Below, one piece after another: positions 34,308-43,968 of a stretch of 64,000 nt of DNA; within the stretch, counting starts at the first letter, position 1; every line of letters begins with the position of its first letter. The stretch comes from Bacteroidales bacterium. Its GTDB lineage: Bacteria > Bacteroidota > Bacteroidia > Bacteroidales > VadinHA17. The translations under genes and the position numbers were made by a program. The stretch spans positions 1 to 64,000 of the forward strand of contig JAJFVL010000004.1 in assembly GCA_021371855.1 (NCBI GenBank). Reading direction: 5' to 3'. The notes beneath the pieces were generated by a model that was not told the DNA's origin, searched no databases, and saw only the letters and a program-made list of their open reading frames with translations.

Positions 34308-35066
34308 ATGAAAATCAGAATTATCTCTTTGGCACTCCTGTTATTAATTTTTACAGGCTGTGCAGAAGTTTTAAATGTACTTCAGACAGTAGGTACGGTT
34401 CCTCTTACTGAGTCGGAAGTGATAAGCGGGCTTAAAGAAGCACTCACAACGGGTGCAAAAAATTCAGCCCGGAAACTGGCTGCTGAAAACGGATATTTTG
34501 GTGATGCTGCTGTTAAAATCCTGCTTCCTGATGAAGCAAAAGTAATAGTTGATAATATTTCGAAAATCCCGGGTGGGGATCAGTTGGTTCAGGATGTTAT
34601 TCTTCGCATAAACAGGGCAGCAGAGGATGCTGCAAAAGAGGCTGCACCAATATTTGTTAACAGCATAACCAGTATGGCAATAAAAGATGCGTTTAATATT
34701 CTTAACGGTGCCGACAATGCAGCAACAAGCTATCTGAAAAGCACAACATACAGTGAATTGTATGCATTATATAAACCTAAAATGAAGATTTCTACAGAAA
34801 AGGAAATAATTGGAAATATTTCAACAAAAGAATCATGGACAACGCTTACAGGTAAATGGAACCAGCTTGCCAATTCACTTGCAGGAAAGCTTGCAAACCT
34901 GAAGCCTGTAAATACTGATCTGGATGATTACCTTACAAATAAAGCCCTTTCGGGCATGTTTTTGAAAGTGGAGAATGAAGAACTGCAGATCAGAAAAAAC
35001 GTATCTGCAAGGGTCACTCCTGTACTTCAGAGAGTCTTCGGAAGTCTTGACAATAAATCAAATTAA
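34308..35066 (+). CDS. DUF4197 lipoprotein
   Basis: This is a 252-residue lipoprotein. Signal peptide MKIRIISLALLLLIFTGC ends in Cys18. The mature protein shows the DUF4197 pattern: LTESEVISGLKEALTTGAKN at its start, then helical repeats including VQDVILRINRAAEDAAKEA and KALSGMFLKVENEELQIRKN. The family is widespread in Gram-negative bacteria and its function is unknown. The stop lies 16 bases before the next ATG, so it is probably co-transcribed with the following unknown protein. Confidence 0.85.
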   Translation: MKIRIISLALLLLIFTGCAEVLNVLQTVGTVPLTESEVISGLKEALTTGAKNSARKLAAENGYFGDAAVKILLPDEAKVIVDNISKIPGGDQLVQDVILRINRAAEDAAKEAAPIFVNSITSMAIKDAFNILNGADNAATSYLKSTTYSELYALYKPKMKISTEKEIIGNISTKESWTTLTGKWNQLANSLAGKLANLKPVNTDLDDYLTNKALSGMFLKVENEELQIRKNVSARVTPVLQRVFGSLDNKSN

Positions 35067-35082
35067 AACCAGGATCTTCATA

Positions 35083-36210
35083 ATGTTCGAAAAAAGTATT
35101 TTAAATTTTCATGACCTTGAGGTAAAAGTATCTGATAATGCCAATGAAGAAATATTGGACATTCTAAATCATGCTGTTCAGGGATCAGAGGGAGGGATGA
35201 GATTTTCCCTGCAGAATATTGCTGCACGGATTACCGATTACAAGGATCAGATAAGATTTGTTTCACTTTATAAAAAGAACAAGATAAAAGGAACAGTGGG
35301 AGCCTGCTTTCGTACTTCAGGACAGGGCCCTCTGAATTACCCTTCGACTTATATACGTTATCTTGCATTTCAGTCAACTTATCAAACGGAAATCAATTGG
35401 AGGAAACGGGAAAAACCTGTGATTAAACCTGAAAAAGACGACAATTTTAAACAAAAGACTCTGGAAATATTCAGTAAGCCCCACCTTCTTGATCTACCCG
35501 ATGTATTTGAAGAGAATAAGCACATCATGTATGCATTTATTGAAAGCATGAATGAACGATCAAAAAATCTTGTTACCCAGGCAGGATATGAATATATCAG
35601 ATCGTTTCTGACTGTTGCATTTAGCAGGTTTTCTCCTAAAAGGGATAATCGTATTGCAAAACTTGATGAAACAGATAAAGTAAAAATGAATAATCTTCTG
35701 CTTGATTTTTACAAAGACTATTCTTTTTTCACAACTCAATATTCTTTTTATGGGGACAAATATTATGTATTGAAAGAAGGGAACGATATAATCGCCGGTG
35801 TTTGTGCCATTCCTACTTCTTATAAAGTATATGATATACCGGGAATCTGGGGGTGGGTTATGATGAAGGTTCTTCCGGGCATGCCATATTTCCGGAGATT
35901 ATTCCGCCCCGGTGAATTCCGGTACCTTGTGTTTGATGCAATATATTGTAAAAAAGGGAGAGAAGCTGTTCTGTCAGATCTTTTTGAATCAGCCTGTGCT
36001 TCTGAAGGATTTCATACAGGTCTGACATGGCTCGATGACCGTAGCAATCTTTATGATAAAATCAGGACGGTAGCTAAAATGGGTGCATTAAACAGGATGC
36101 TGAATGCCAAACCCGGGCTTGTGTATACAAAGTTTATAAATATGACCCAGGAAGAAAAAGATCATTTTTATGATGCTCCTGCATATATTTCGGGGTTTGA
36201 TTTTTCCTGA
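35083..36210 (+). CDS. Unknown 375-residue protein, possibly GNAT-like
   Basis: The start at 35083 (MFEKSILNFHDLEVKVSDNA) is used; the longer frame overlaps the DUF4197 gene out of phase. The protein is soluble. SLYKKNKIKGTVGACFRTSG (about residues 62-81) and the C-terminal YLVFDAIYCKKGREAVLSDL have the feel of acyltransferase strands in GNAT-type folds. No A-motif can be confirmed by eye, so the function is open. It follows the lipoprotein gene with 16 bases between and precedes the fucosidase by 39 bases, so the three may be one transcript. Confidence 0.65.
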   Translation: MFEKSILNFHDLEVKVSDNANEEILDILNHAVQGSEGGMRFSLQNIAARITDYKDQIRFVSLYKKNKIKGTVGACFRTSGQGPLNYPSTYIRYLAFQSTYQTEINWRKREKPVIKPEKDDNFKQKTLEIFSKPHLLDLPDVFEENKHIMYAFIESMNERSKNLVTQAGYEYIRSFLTVAFSRFSPKRDNRIAKLDETDKVKMNNLLLDFYKDYSFFTTQYSFYGDKYYVLKEGNDIIAGVCAIPTSYKVYDIPGIWGWVMMKVLPGMPYFRRLFRPGEFRYLVFDAIYCKKGREAVLSDLFESACASEGFHTGLTWLDDRSNLYDKIRTVAKMGALNRMLNAKPGLVYTKFINMTQEEKDHFYDAPAYISGFDFS

Positions 36211-36249
36211 CAAGCAGACATTTCGATAACTTTTAAAATATTAATTAAC

Positions 36250-37716
36250 ATGAAAACAAAAACTTATCGAAGCACGAAAGTCCTTGCTTTAGCTTTTTTA
36301 TCTCTGATTATAGCAGGTACTGTTAAAGTATCAGCTCAGGAATCAGAAGGCAGATATGTGCCGGAAACGGATCCCCTGGTACTGGAAAAACTGGAAAAGT
36401 GGCAGGATCTGAAATTTGGATTGCTGATGCACTGGGGTACTTACTGCCAATGGGGAATTGTAGAATCATGGTCAATATGTTCTGAAGATGAGGGTTGGTG
36501 CAGAAGGAAAAATCCGAATTATGTAGAATATAAAAGAGAGTATGAGAATCTTCAAACCACATTTAATCCTATCGGATTTGACCCGGCAAAATGGGCAAAA
36601 GCTGCCAGGAACGCAGGAATGAAATATGTGATTTTCACGACAAAACATCATGATGGGTTTTGTATGTTCGATACAAAACTGACAGACTACAAGATTACAA
36701 GCCAAAAAACGCCTTTTCATACAAATTCAAAAGCAAACATTGCCAGGGAAGTTTTCGATGCTTTCAGGGCTGAAGGATTGTGGGCAGGTGCTTATTTCTC
36801 CAAACCCGACTGGCATAATGAAAATTACTGGTGGCCTAACTTTGCAACTCCCGACAGAAATGTAAACTATGATGTAACTACATATCCTGAACGCTGGGAA
36901 AATTTTGTCAAATTTACACAGGGACAAATCATGGAACTTCTCGGAGGAGACTATGGTAAAATTGACATTCTGTGGCTCGATGGCGGATGGGTTCAGAAAA
37001 TGACCAGAGAGGAAGTCTATAAACAAGTAACTTCACCTGGTTACAAGTTTACAAGAGTTCAGAATCAGGACATACGGATGGATGAGCTAGTAGTAAAGGC
37101 CAGGCAGAAACAACCAGGACTCATTGTTGTTGACCGCGCTGTTCATGGGAAGAACCAGAACTATCTGACTCCTGAAAACAGGGTCCCTGAGAAAGCTTTG
37201 CCATTCCCGTGGGAATCATGTATTATCGCCGGAGGTAGCTGGTCGTGGCTACCAAATGCAAAGTATATGAGCGGGAGAGATGCTGTTCAGCTTCTTGTGG
37301 ATATTGTTGCCAAGGGAGGAAACCTGTTATTCAATATTGCTCCCGGACCTCAGGGGCAATGGCATGACGATGCATACAGACTTTTGGAAGACATAGGCGG
37401 GTGGATGAAAGTGAACAGCGAAGCAATTTATGGGACAAGAGCATTGGCTCCCTATAAAGAAGGAAAGGTTTGTATCACAAAGAAAGGGGATAAAACCTTA
37501 TACCTTTATTATATGGCAGATAACGATGAAAAAATGCCGGCACAGATCGGGATGTCAGCGTTTTCATTGCCGGTAGGAGCAAAAGTTAAAATGGTTGGAA
37601 CAGAGACATCACTTAAATGGAAGAAAACGGAGAGTGGTTTTGTAATCAACATTCCTGAAAAAATAATAAAAAATCCTCCATCGAAATATGTTTGGGTAAT
37701 GAAGGCTACATTTTAA
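36250..37716 (+). CDS. Alpha-L-fucosidase, GH29
   Basis: This is a 488-residue secreted enzyme with a signal peptide (residues 1-30, ending VSAQ). The GH29 barrel is recognisable from FGLLMHWGTYCQWG (His61), through VIFTTKHHDGFCMFDTKLTD (His133, His134), to IDILWLDGGW, in which Asp244 is the catalytic nucleophile. The acid/base residue in GH29 is poorly conserved and was not assigned. It would remove terminal L-fucose from glycans outside the cytoplasm. It lies just before the polysaccharide-utilisation locus but on the other strand, so it may serve the same glycan (fucose and sialic acid often co-occur on host glycans) or be independent. Confidence 0.9.
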   Translation: MKTKTYRSTKVLALAFLSLIIAGTVKVSAQESEGRYVPETDPLVLEKLEKWQDLKFGLLMHWGTYCQWGIVESWSICSEDEGWCRRKNPNYVEYKREYENLQTTFNPIGFDPAKWAKAARNAGMKYVIFTTKHHDGFCMFDTKLTDYKITSQKTPFHTNSKANIAREVFDAFRAEGLWAGAYFSKPDWHNENYWWPNFATPDRNVNYDVTTYPERWENFVKFTQGQIMELLGGDYGKIDILWLDGGWVQKMTREEVYKQVTSPGYKFTRVQNQDIRMDELVVKARQKQPGLIVVDRAVHGKNQNYLTPENRVPEKALPFPWESCIIAGGSWSWLPNAKYMSGRDAVQLLVDIVAKGGNLLFNIAPGPQGQWHDDAYRLLEDIGGWMKVNSEAIYGTRALAPYKEGKVCITKKGDKTLYLYYMADNDEKMPAQIGMSAFSLPVGAKVKMVGTETSLKWKKTESGFVINIPEKIIKNPPSKYVWVMKATF

Positions 37717-37855
37717 GGCAAAGGATTTTTTATAAGAAGAAAATTTCTATTTTTAAGAAGATTTTGGGTTGTTAGCTGTCGATTACACCCATCCTGCACT
37801 AATCCTGAAATCAACAACTTACGAAAGTTTCTAAGATTTTAAAAAATCAATTACA

Positions 37856-37914
37856 TACCTTTTTAAGGCATTTGGGGGATGTTTTAAATCCAATTTTCTG
37901 GTTCTAAAAAGGTA
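37856..37914. repeat. Inverted-repeat element A
   Basis: TACCTTTTTA (37856-37865) and TAAAAAGGTA (37905-37914) are arms of an inverted repeat. The right arm with its flanks (CCAATTTT ... TAAAAAGGTACATTT) also occurs, in reverse orientation, in the inverted repeat at 59236-59315. Confidence 0.5.
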
Positions 37915-37951
37915 CATTTTGACCGCACAGGATCATTTGGTTCGTGAGAAA

Positions 37952-38176
37952 TCAGGGAAAAACAGGAAAACTCTTTTTGCAAGCTATTGGCCGAACATTT
38001 CCTTTTTCAACTTCACCTATAAAGAAATAAAGATCACACCACCAGAGATCTCTCTGTCTTGTAATATTCAATCTCTGATTCATCTGGTATGATGGCAGTT
38101 CCTCATCCATGCCAAGATGGGAAAATCGTAGATTGTCGAAGATTTCAATTACTTCGGAAATGAGATCCCTGGAAAC
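37952..38176 (-). pseudogene. Fragment of a glycoside hydrolase family 20-like protein
   Basis: Reading leftwards from 38176, the frame gives SRDLISEVIEIFDNLRFSHL, then GMDEELPSYQ and RQRDLWWCDLYFFIGEVEKG, before a TGA at 37952-37954. The F-x-H-L-G-x-D-E-E element followed by R-Q-x-x-L-W-W-x-D matches a family of Bacteroidota GH20-like barrels. H-L-G-x-D-E is the catalytic region. Both ends of the gene are missing. The 37717-38239 gap otherwise contains only inverted-repeat element A. Confidence 0.6.
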
Positions 38177-38239
38177 TTAATTCTCATAAATGTTCATCTA
38201 TAAGCGTATTACGTTTATTAATTGCTTCAATTTTAAATA

Positions 38240-39478
38240 TCAACCGGTTTTTTTTAGTTTGACTGTTAAGAGTGATAGTGTTGCCAGAAAAATCATGATT
38301 GCAGCTATCTGGAATGTGACTGAAAGATCAATTTTAGCATCCCTTAATGCACCTCCCACGAATACCATGCCTCCTGAAGCTATATAATTGAAAAAATTAA
38401 AGAATCCATATCCTGTTGCAATGTATCGGCTATCTACTACCTGGCAAAGTATCGGCATAAGATTGGAATCTGTAAAACCTCTCGCCAGGCCGTAAAAAAG
38501 CATTCCCATAATAGAGATCATAAAAATTTGTGTGGATGACATCCAAAATAAAAAGGGAGCCCCCAGGATAAAGCCAATTATCATTATATATAACCTTCCC
38601 TTTATACTTCTGCTTGCTAAACGGTCAGCAAGAAATCCCCCGATAACTACTCCTGCAAAAGAACCAGCTTGAATAAATCCTGTTGCAGTAATTCCTGCTT
38701 TGCCAAGGCTCAAATCAAAATGATCCCTTAAAAAAGTTGGAAACCAGCCCCAAACCAGCCAGCTAACCATACCATATACACAGAAATAAATTAATAATAT
38801 ATTGAAAGATCTCACTCCAAAAAGTTCTTTGATGGATCCAGAAATAGTAATGCCCTTATTTGAATTTGATGGATTATTGGAGATGATCTCTTCCGGATCT
38901 TTTTTCCGGTCTTTTAAAAAGATCAATAATACAATTGAATATAAAATTCCGAACAAGCCAAAAATCTGAAAGCCATATCGCCAGCCCCAAAGCTCTGCAA
39001 TATAACCTCCAATTCCTGCAAGAAAAACACCTGCATATAATCCACTTATATGTAATCCGGTAGCCAGAGATCTTGTACGATCTCTGTGATATTCCGTAAT
39101 TAAGGCTAAACCGGCAGGGATATAACAGGCTTCACTGATACCCATGCAAGCACGGGCAATTAACATCTCACGATAGGAAGATACAAACCCCGTCCATAAA
39201 GTTACTGCAGACCAAACAAATATGCTGAAAACAATCATTTTTTTTCGGCTGAATTTGTCTGCAAGAAATCCACCAAATGGACTTAAAAAACCATAAGTCC
39301 AGAGAAATACGGAAGTTAACAATCCAAACTGGGCATCATTTAATGAAAAATCATTTACGATTGGGTCTCTCATCGTGGTAATCATAACACGATCGAGATA
39401 ATTTAAAAGAGCCACTACCCATAACATTGCTACCACAAGCCATGAATAAGTGGATGTAACAGGCTTTGAAATATTCAT
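38240..39478 (-). CDS. MFS transporter, ACS (anion:cation symporter) type
   Basis: This is a 412-residue protein with 12 membrane helices. Helix 1 has ALLNYLDRVMITTM, the D-R element typical of ACS-family carriers, and loop 2-3 has GGFLADKFSRKKMI (MFS A-motif). ACS members carry hexuronates, galactonate, sialic acids and related acidic sugars. It is the last gene of the leftward locus after the N-acetylneuraminate-lyase-like aldolase, so it most likely imports the acidic monosaccharide released outside or in the periplasm. The specific sugar is inferred from context. Confidence 0.85.
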   Translation of the reverse strand: MNISKPVTSTYSWLVVAMLWVVALLNYLDRVMITTMRDPIVNDFSLNDAQFGLLTSVFLWTYGFLSPFGGFLADKFSRKKMIVFSIFVWSAVTLWTGFVSSYREMLIARACMGISEACYIPAGLALITEYHRDRTRSLATGLHISGLYAGVFLAGIGGYIAELWGWRYGFQIFGLFGILYSIVLLIFLKDRKKDPEEIISNNPSNSNKGITISGSIKELFGVRSFNILLIYFCVYGMVSWLVWGWFPTFLRDHFDLSLGKAGITATGFIQAGSFAGVVIGGFLADRLASRSIKGRLYIMIIGFILGAPFLFWMSSTQIFMISIMGMLFYGLARGFTDSNLMPILCQVVDSRYIATGYGFFNFFNYIASGGMVFVGGALRDAKIDLSVTFQIAAIMIFLATLSLLTVKLKKTG

Positions 39479-39541
39479 TTATAAAAGTATTTTAATTCGT
39501 AATTAAAGGCTATCAAACACATTTTTAATCTTACATAAATT

Positions 39542-40456
39542 TTACATTAAGCTCTTATAATCTAATGCTTCTAAGTACCTTTTGACAGTTGCTTTATTTT
39601 TTTCATTCAGTTTGCGGAAAGGACTTGCCACGAAATCATTGCATATCCCCATTAAAGATAAAGCACATTTGATGCCAGTTAAATGGCAGGAACTTGAGTT
39701 GCTGACATAATAAATTGAATACCATAATTGCCTGATTTTTTCCTGGATCGGAACCAGGCGATTAAAATCCCTTGTTATAGCAGCTTCATACAGATCTACA
39801 TATAATTTTGGAAACATGTTTGCACCTCCATTGACACCTCCATGACCTCCCATGAGGACAGTTTCAGCAGTTATGATGTCAGGTCCCACGAATAAAGAAA
39901 AGTCCAAATTATCTTTCATTGCATGGACTAGTGTCTGAAAATACACCGAATTACCCGAGCTATCCTTTAATCCAATTACCCGATCATTTTTGGCAATTTC
40001 TCTAACCGTATCCGACTCAAAATAAACTTTGGTATGTTCAGGCATATTGTAAAGAAAGAGGGGCAATGGCAATCGGTTTGCAAGATCGTTAAAGTAACTG
40101 ATTAGTTCAGATTGACTGAGTTTAAAATAGAAGGGGGGAGAAGAGACGACTGCCTCTGCACCATATTTGGCAGCCTTTTCAGCCATTTTTATGCTTTCAG
40201 TAAGAGATGTGTCAGTTATTCCAACCAAAACTGGTATTCTTTTGGATACCTGAATGCATACTCTTTGGATTAAATCATAACGTAATTCATAACTCAAGTT
40301 GGTACCCTCACCGGTTGTTCCAAGTATGAATAAACCATGCACCCCACCTGAAATGATGTGTTCAATTATACTCTCAAGGCCTTTGATATCAAGAGAATTA
40401 TTATCCACCAGTGGTGTAATCATTGGTGGAATAATACCACGGAATTGATTTTTCAT
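39542..40456 (-). CDS. DHDPS/N-acetylneuraminate lyase family aldolase
   Basis: This is a 304-residue TIM-barrel class I aldolase. GTTGEGT (46-52) binds the carboxylate of the keto acid, LYNMPEHT supplies the catalytic Tyr136, and IGLKDSSGN has the Schiff-base Lys164. Family members use pyruvate as one reactant: DapA, NanA and KDG aldolases. Housekeeping DapA is unlikely, because this one is embedded between a transporter and secreted glycosidases. Cleavage of a sialic acid or other 2-keto-3-deoxy sugar acid to pyruvate plus an aldose is the best guess. Confidence 0.85.
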   Translation of the reverse strand: MKNQFRGIIPPMITPLVDNNSLDIKGLESIIEHIISGGVHGLFILGTTGEGTNLSYELRYDLIQRVCIQVSKRIPVLVGITDTSLTESIKMAEKAAKYGAEAVVSSPPFYFKLSQSELISYFNDLANRLPLPLFLYNMPEHTKVYFESDTVREIAKNDRVIGLKDSSGNSVYFQTLVHAMKDNLDFSLFVGPDIITAETVLMGGHGGVNGGANMFPKLYVDLYEAAITRDFNRLVPIQEKIRQLWYSIYYVSNSSSCHLTGIKCALSLMGICNDFVASPFRKLNEKNKATVKRYLEALDYKSLM

Positions 40457-40604
40457 GATCTATTTAAGTTGTTATTGATTTAAGTTTGGTTGTTATACTG
40501 TATAAATTATCTAATTAGTTAGTGGTGGCCATACTTATTCCTGTTTTTGATTCTTCATTTGCCTTGGATATTTACAGAGACAGAATATCTTTCAGTAAAA
40601 CAGG

Positions 40605-42422
40605 CTAAAATAAGGTTTTGAAATATGTTGCATCATTATATGCTGAAAGTCCACGGTTATCTAATGCTCCCGTATACCCTGGCCCACCGGCGGCTACATA
40701 TCCATGGCTGGCGCCTGATTCATCAGGGGTTACCCAGAATGAATAAAGATGCCCATTTTCAAGATGGAACCGAAATCGTACTTCCTTAAGCTTTAATGCT
40801 GAGAGGTCTTCCGAGTTATTCCAACGGATCCTACTAATAGTGCTATCCGCTGAAACAGGACTGCAATTGTCCAGGGTAAACGGGGAAATAACTCTGCCCT
40901 TTTGATCCAATATTTCAACTTTCAATGACCCTTTGGGGCAATCAACATTAACAAACAGGTATCTCCCTGAAAATGATAATGGCCGGGTGGTGAGTATTCC
41001 GCTATTATTATAAGGTGACATGGACGCGAATCCGTCGCGTCTTAGTATTGCAATGCCTGTGCTGCCATTTGCGTAAGTACCACTAAACTTAACCTGAGAG
41101 GTAATTTTTCCTTCGTCTCCCTGGAACCCTGAATAATAGAACCAAAGTTTATCTCCGACAACTACACAAATACCACCAACTGATTGGACATAACCTCTGT
41201 CCCATGAACCTGGTTTACGTGTAGCAGGGATAAAAGGTTCACGATCAGGCCGGTGCCAATGAAAGCCATCACGACTGTATGAAAGTTTCAGTTCAGTTGT
41301 TTTAGGTATACCGAGTTTCATGCAGACATCATTAGGGGGGCCAAGATGTATTTCGTGAAGGCCAAGCATGATACTTTCATATGCAACCGCGGATAAGTTA
41401 TATAGTTGAGCCTTTTCCCCAATAACCGGATCAGGCAAATCGAGATAATCAGCCCCTGTCCAAAAGACCAGATCATCATCATTCCACTTTGCTCCTTCAA
41501 GGAAATTTGAATGTTCACGATAGCGTCTGGCTCGTCCACCAGCATTTCCGTAACGTATACTGTAAATCCATTTCTTACGGAATGGATTGTAAAAAATGGT
41601 ACTTCTGTCACCTAAAGGACCGGTGGGAACCGGTTCACTCCAATGAATGCCATCTGAAGATACCATACTATATCCCGGGTTGGGAAGTATGTAGTTAGAT
41701 TTAAAAAAATCACCCATTTCCTGGCATAAGAACATTTTAAACCGTTCGTTTGGTTTATTGGCAAAATGATCTAAAAAGACAGTACTGGAATTAGGAATCA
41801 ATTTGGGAAGTATCCGGTTAGTGCCTTCCTGGATATCAAGATGCGGACGTTCCCAGTGAATACCGTCAGTACTTAAAGCATAGGCCATGTTCTCTAGCCA
41901 ACCGGCTTCATACCACATCTTGAAAACCTTATCCTGCGAATCCCACCACACGCCACCATCTTTGGGAACAGCTGCCGGAAGGTAATGTCCATTTGCATAC
42001 CAGGAATTATTTACCCCTCCTTTTTCAAGTGTGGTTTCAGGCTTTAAAACAGGATTGCCTATATATTTTTGAGCCTTGTGAAACACACGTTTAAGATTGG
42101 TACTTTCTATAAGAAAATCGTCTACAAATAATTGCCTTCCAATATTTATAGGTATAACCCGTGGTGGCGATGCTAAATAAGGAACTGGCATCGGCTCAGT
42201 GAGCATGCTGTCCATATCTTTTGGTGGCCAGATTTTGGGAAGCTGTATACCATTATAAAGTGTTTCACCCGATTCATTTTGAATCTGTTTATGTCCGGAA
42301 ACCGCATCTTTAAGAATTTCCTGCGTGCCATGAGCAATATAAGGTATCGCGAAACCAGCGGTACTGGCAAAAACAGCATCTTTAAGAAATTTACGGCGAT
42401 CGGTTTTTCTTATCTTACTCAT
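40605..42422 (-). CDS. Tat-exported protein with a predicted glycoside-hydrolase beta-propeller
   Basis: The protein has 605 residues when started at MSKIRKTDRRKFLKDAVFAS, a twin-arginine signal peptide (RRKFLK with a hydrophobic core). The longer frame adds 20 residues that would bury the signal. The mature part contains repeated blade-like units: QLFVDDFLIESTNLKRVF, GGVWWDSQDKVFKMWYEAGW, ALSTDGIHWERPHLD, MVSSDGIHWSEPVPTG, LKLSYSRDGFHWHRP. The S-x-D-G-I-H-W units and W-Y-E-A-G-W recall GH32/43/68-like five-bladed propellers and Bacteroidota glycosidases of uncertain specificity. It sits between the aldolase and the sialidase-like gene. The catalytic residues could not be assigned. Confidence 0.75.
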   Translation of the reverse strand: MSKIRKTDRRKFLKDAVFASTAGFAIPYIAHGTQEILKDAVSGHKQIQNESGETLYNGIQLPKIWPPKDMDSMLTEPMPVPYLASPPRVIPINIGRQLFVDDFLIESTNLKRVFHKAQKYIGNPVLKPETTLEKGGVNNSWYANGHYLPAAVPKDGGVWWDSQDKVFKMWYEAGWLENMAYALSTDGIHWERPHLDIQEGTNRILPKLIPNSSTVFLDHFANKPNERFKMFLCQEMGDFFKSNYILPNPGYSMVSSDGIHWSEPVPTGPLGDRSTIFYNPFRKKWIYSIRYGNAGGRARRYREHSNFLEGAKWNDDDLVFWTGADYLDLPDPVIGEKAQLYNLSAVAYESIMLGLHEIHLGPPNDVCMKLGIPKTTELKLSYSRDGFHWHRPDREPFIPATRKPGSWDRGYVQSVGGICVVVGDKLWFYYSGFQGDEGKITSQVKFSGTYANGSTGIAILRRDGFASMSPYNNSGILTTRPLSFSGRYLFVNVDCPKGSLKVEILDQKGRVISPFTLDNCSPVSADSTISRIRWNNSEDLSALKLKEVRFRFHLENGHLYSFWVTPDESGASHGYVAAGGPGYTGALDNRGLSAYNDATYFKTLF

Positions 42423-42543
42423 TGAATTATTGATCACAAGGACTCTTTTCGCTATGGAAATTTCTCTTTTTTCAGGATTCATGTAACCGGCTTCCCTGTT
42501 ATAAACAGGTGCTCATATATCCTGCAACACCTTACTAATATTT

Positions 42544-43779
42544 TTACTTTATCTTGTTTGGCACTTCAACCCACCAATGATGGATGTTTACTCTTGGACC
42601 ATTATAACTTATATCCGCCTGTATTAAAAGTCTCTTTTGAGATGATGAATTATACTTACCTACTGTGGCATTGCCGGAATAGAAATCACCCTTGCCAGCA
42701 CGGGGAGTGTTTTGTCGTGTCACCAGATAAACACCTTCATCCCAATTGATACCATCTTTTGATGAGTATAGTACAAAATTATCAGGATTATCGCCATAGC
42801 TGCCGCTACGACCATGCATAAAATAGTAATCTCCGATTTTTTCTGACATCTGAGGATTTCTTATAGCCTTCGCGAAATAGGTGGTTTTAACCTCAGACCA
42901 TGTATGTCCTCCATCTTTGCTGATAACGTATGGAATGTTTTTTTCATCTGTATCTGTGCTGGGATTGGCATATCTGTTAGTTGTGGGATAAGGATAAGAA
43001 TAGACAATTATATCGCCATTATCCAGAACGCCGGCAGCAGAATAATAATTCCTGTGATCAAAAGGCAATATACTAAGTCTGCTGAATGATTTACCATTAT
43101 CCTTTGAAACAAAAAGGGAGTAAGGTCCTACACCAGGACTTTCTGCACCACCAAAAAAAACTATGAACACTTCATTATTGCGTACAAAACCGGTATTAAA
43201 TGTCAGTGAAATATCATCCACAGTAGCATCAGGATCAAATTCCATTGGATCGCTCCATGTGTATCCGTTATCGTGACTTAGTAAATAAACAGGTGGTAGT
43301 GCTTTACGCCAACTCGCATCTGCGAATCGCACCACAGAGGCTATTAACGTACCATCAGGCGCTGTAATAACACCAAACACCATAGCTGAATTTACTTCAT
43401 CATGTTTATTCCACATATCCAGTGAATATTTGAAATCCACAGGTTCGCTCCATGTTTTTCCCCCGTCAGTTGACCGCTTATATGAAGACCATCCCGCGCA
43501 GCCATGACCGCGCCACTCTTCAGCCCATGTATTCATATAAAATGCAATAATATCTCCGTTCCGGCACTCTGTTACAGCATGGCCACCATGTCCGGAACGG
43601 CTATTTTTCTCATGATCAACGAATAATATCCCTTCATTAGGAATATTTTCTGGAATGACCTTATATGGCTTTTGAGGCAACTTTCTGGTGTCTTTGGCAA
43701 CTTCATTTAAAGATTGAGCACCGGTTAATCCAAAGAGAAACAGCATGATGCATGACAAGCAAAGTAATTTATTTTTCAT
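42544..43779 (-). CDS. Sialidase-family (BNR/Asp-box) secreted protein
   Basis: This is a 411-residue protein with a signal peptide (ends near FGLTGAQS). At least four Asp-boxes are present: STDGGKTWSEP, SHDNGYTWSDP, SKDNGKSFSRL and SKDGGHTWSEV. An SKDGINWDEG is a fifth, weaker one. They place it in the six-bladed exo-alpha-sialidase/BNR propeller family. An arginine-containing R-S-G-H-G-G-H near residue 65 may belong to the substrate pocket. It would release terminal sialic acid or a related sugar, matching the lyase-like aldolase downstream. Not every protein of this fold is a sialidase. Confidence 0.8.
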   Translation of the reverse strand: MKNKLLCLSCIMLFLFGLTGAQSLNEVAKDTRKLPQKPYKVIPENIPNEGILFVDHEKNSRSGHGGHAVTECRNGDIIAFYMNTWAEEWRGHGCAGWSSYKRSTDGGKTWSEPVDFKYSLDMWNKHDEVNSAMVFGVITAPDGTLIASVVRFADASWRKALPPVYLLSHDNGYTWSDPMEFDPDATVDDISLTFNTGFVRNNEVFIVFFGGAESPGVGPYSLFVSKDNGKSFSRLSILPFDHRNYYSAAGVLDNGDIIVYSYPYPTTNRYANPSTDTDEKNIPYVISKDGGHTWSEVKTTYFAKAIRNPQMSEKIGDYYFMHGRSGSYGDNPDNFVLYSSKDGINWDEGVYLVTRQNTPRAGKGDFYSGNATVGKYNSSSQKRLLIQADISYNGPRVNIHHWWVEVPNKIK

Positions 43780-43968
43780 TTTTTAGATTTTTTCATTTTT
43801 TAGCTGATATAATGATCTTAACTCTATAAAACAGGCTTCAATTACCACAGTAATAATACCAGGTAATTTCATGGTCTTTTGGAGGCCATTTACAAACAGG
43901 ATGCACACCATGAACATGTAAAAGTTTAACGAAATGCATGTAACATGATGTGCATACTCCTGTCATTT

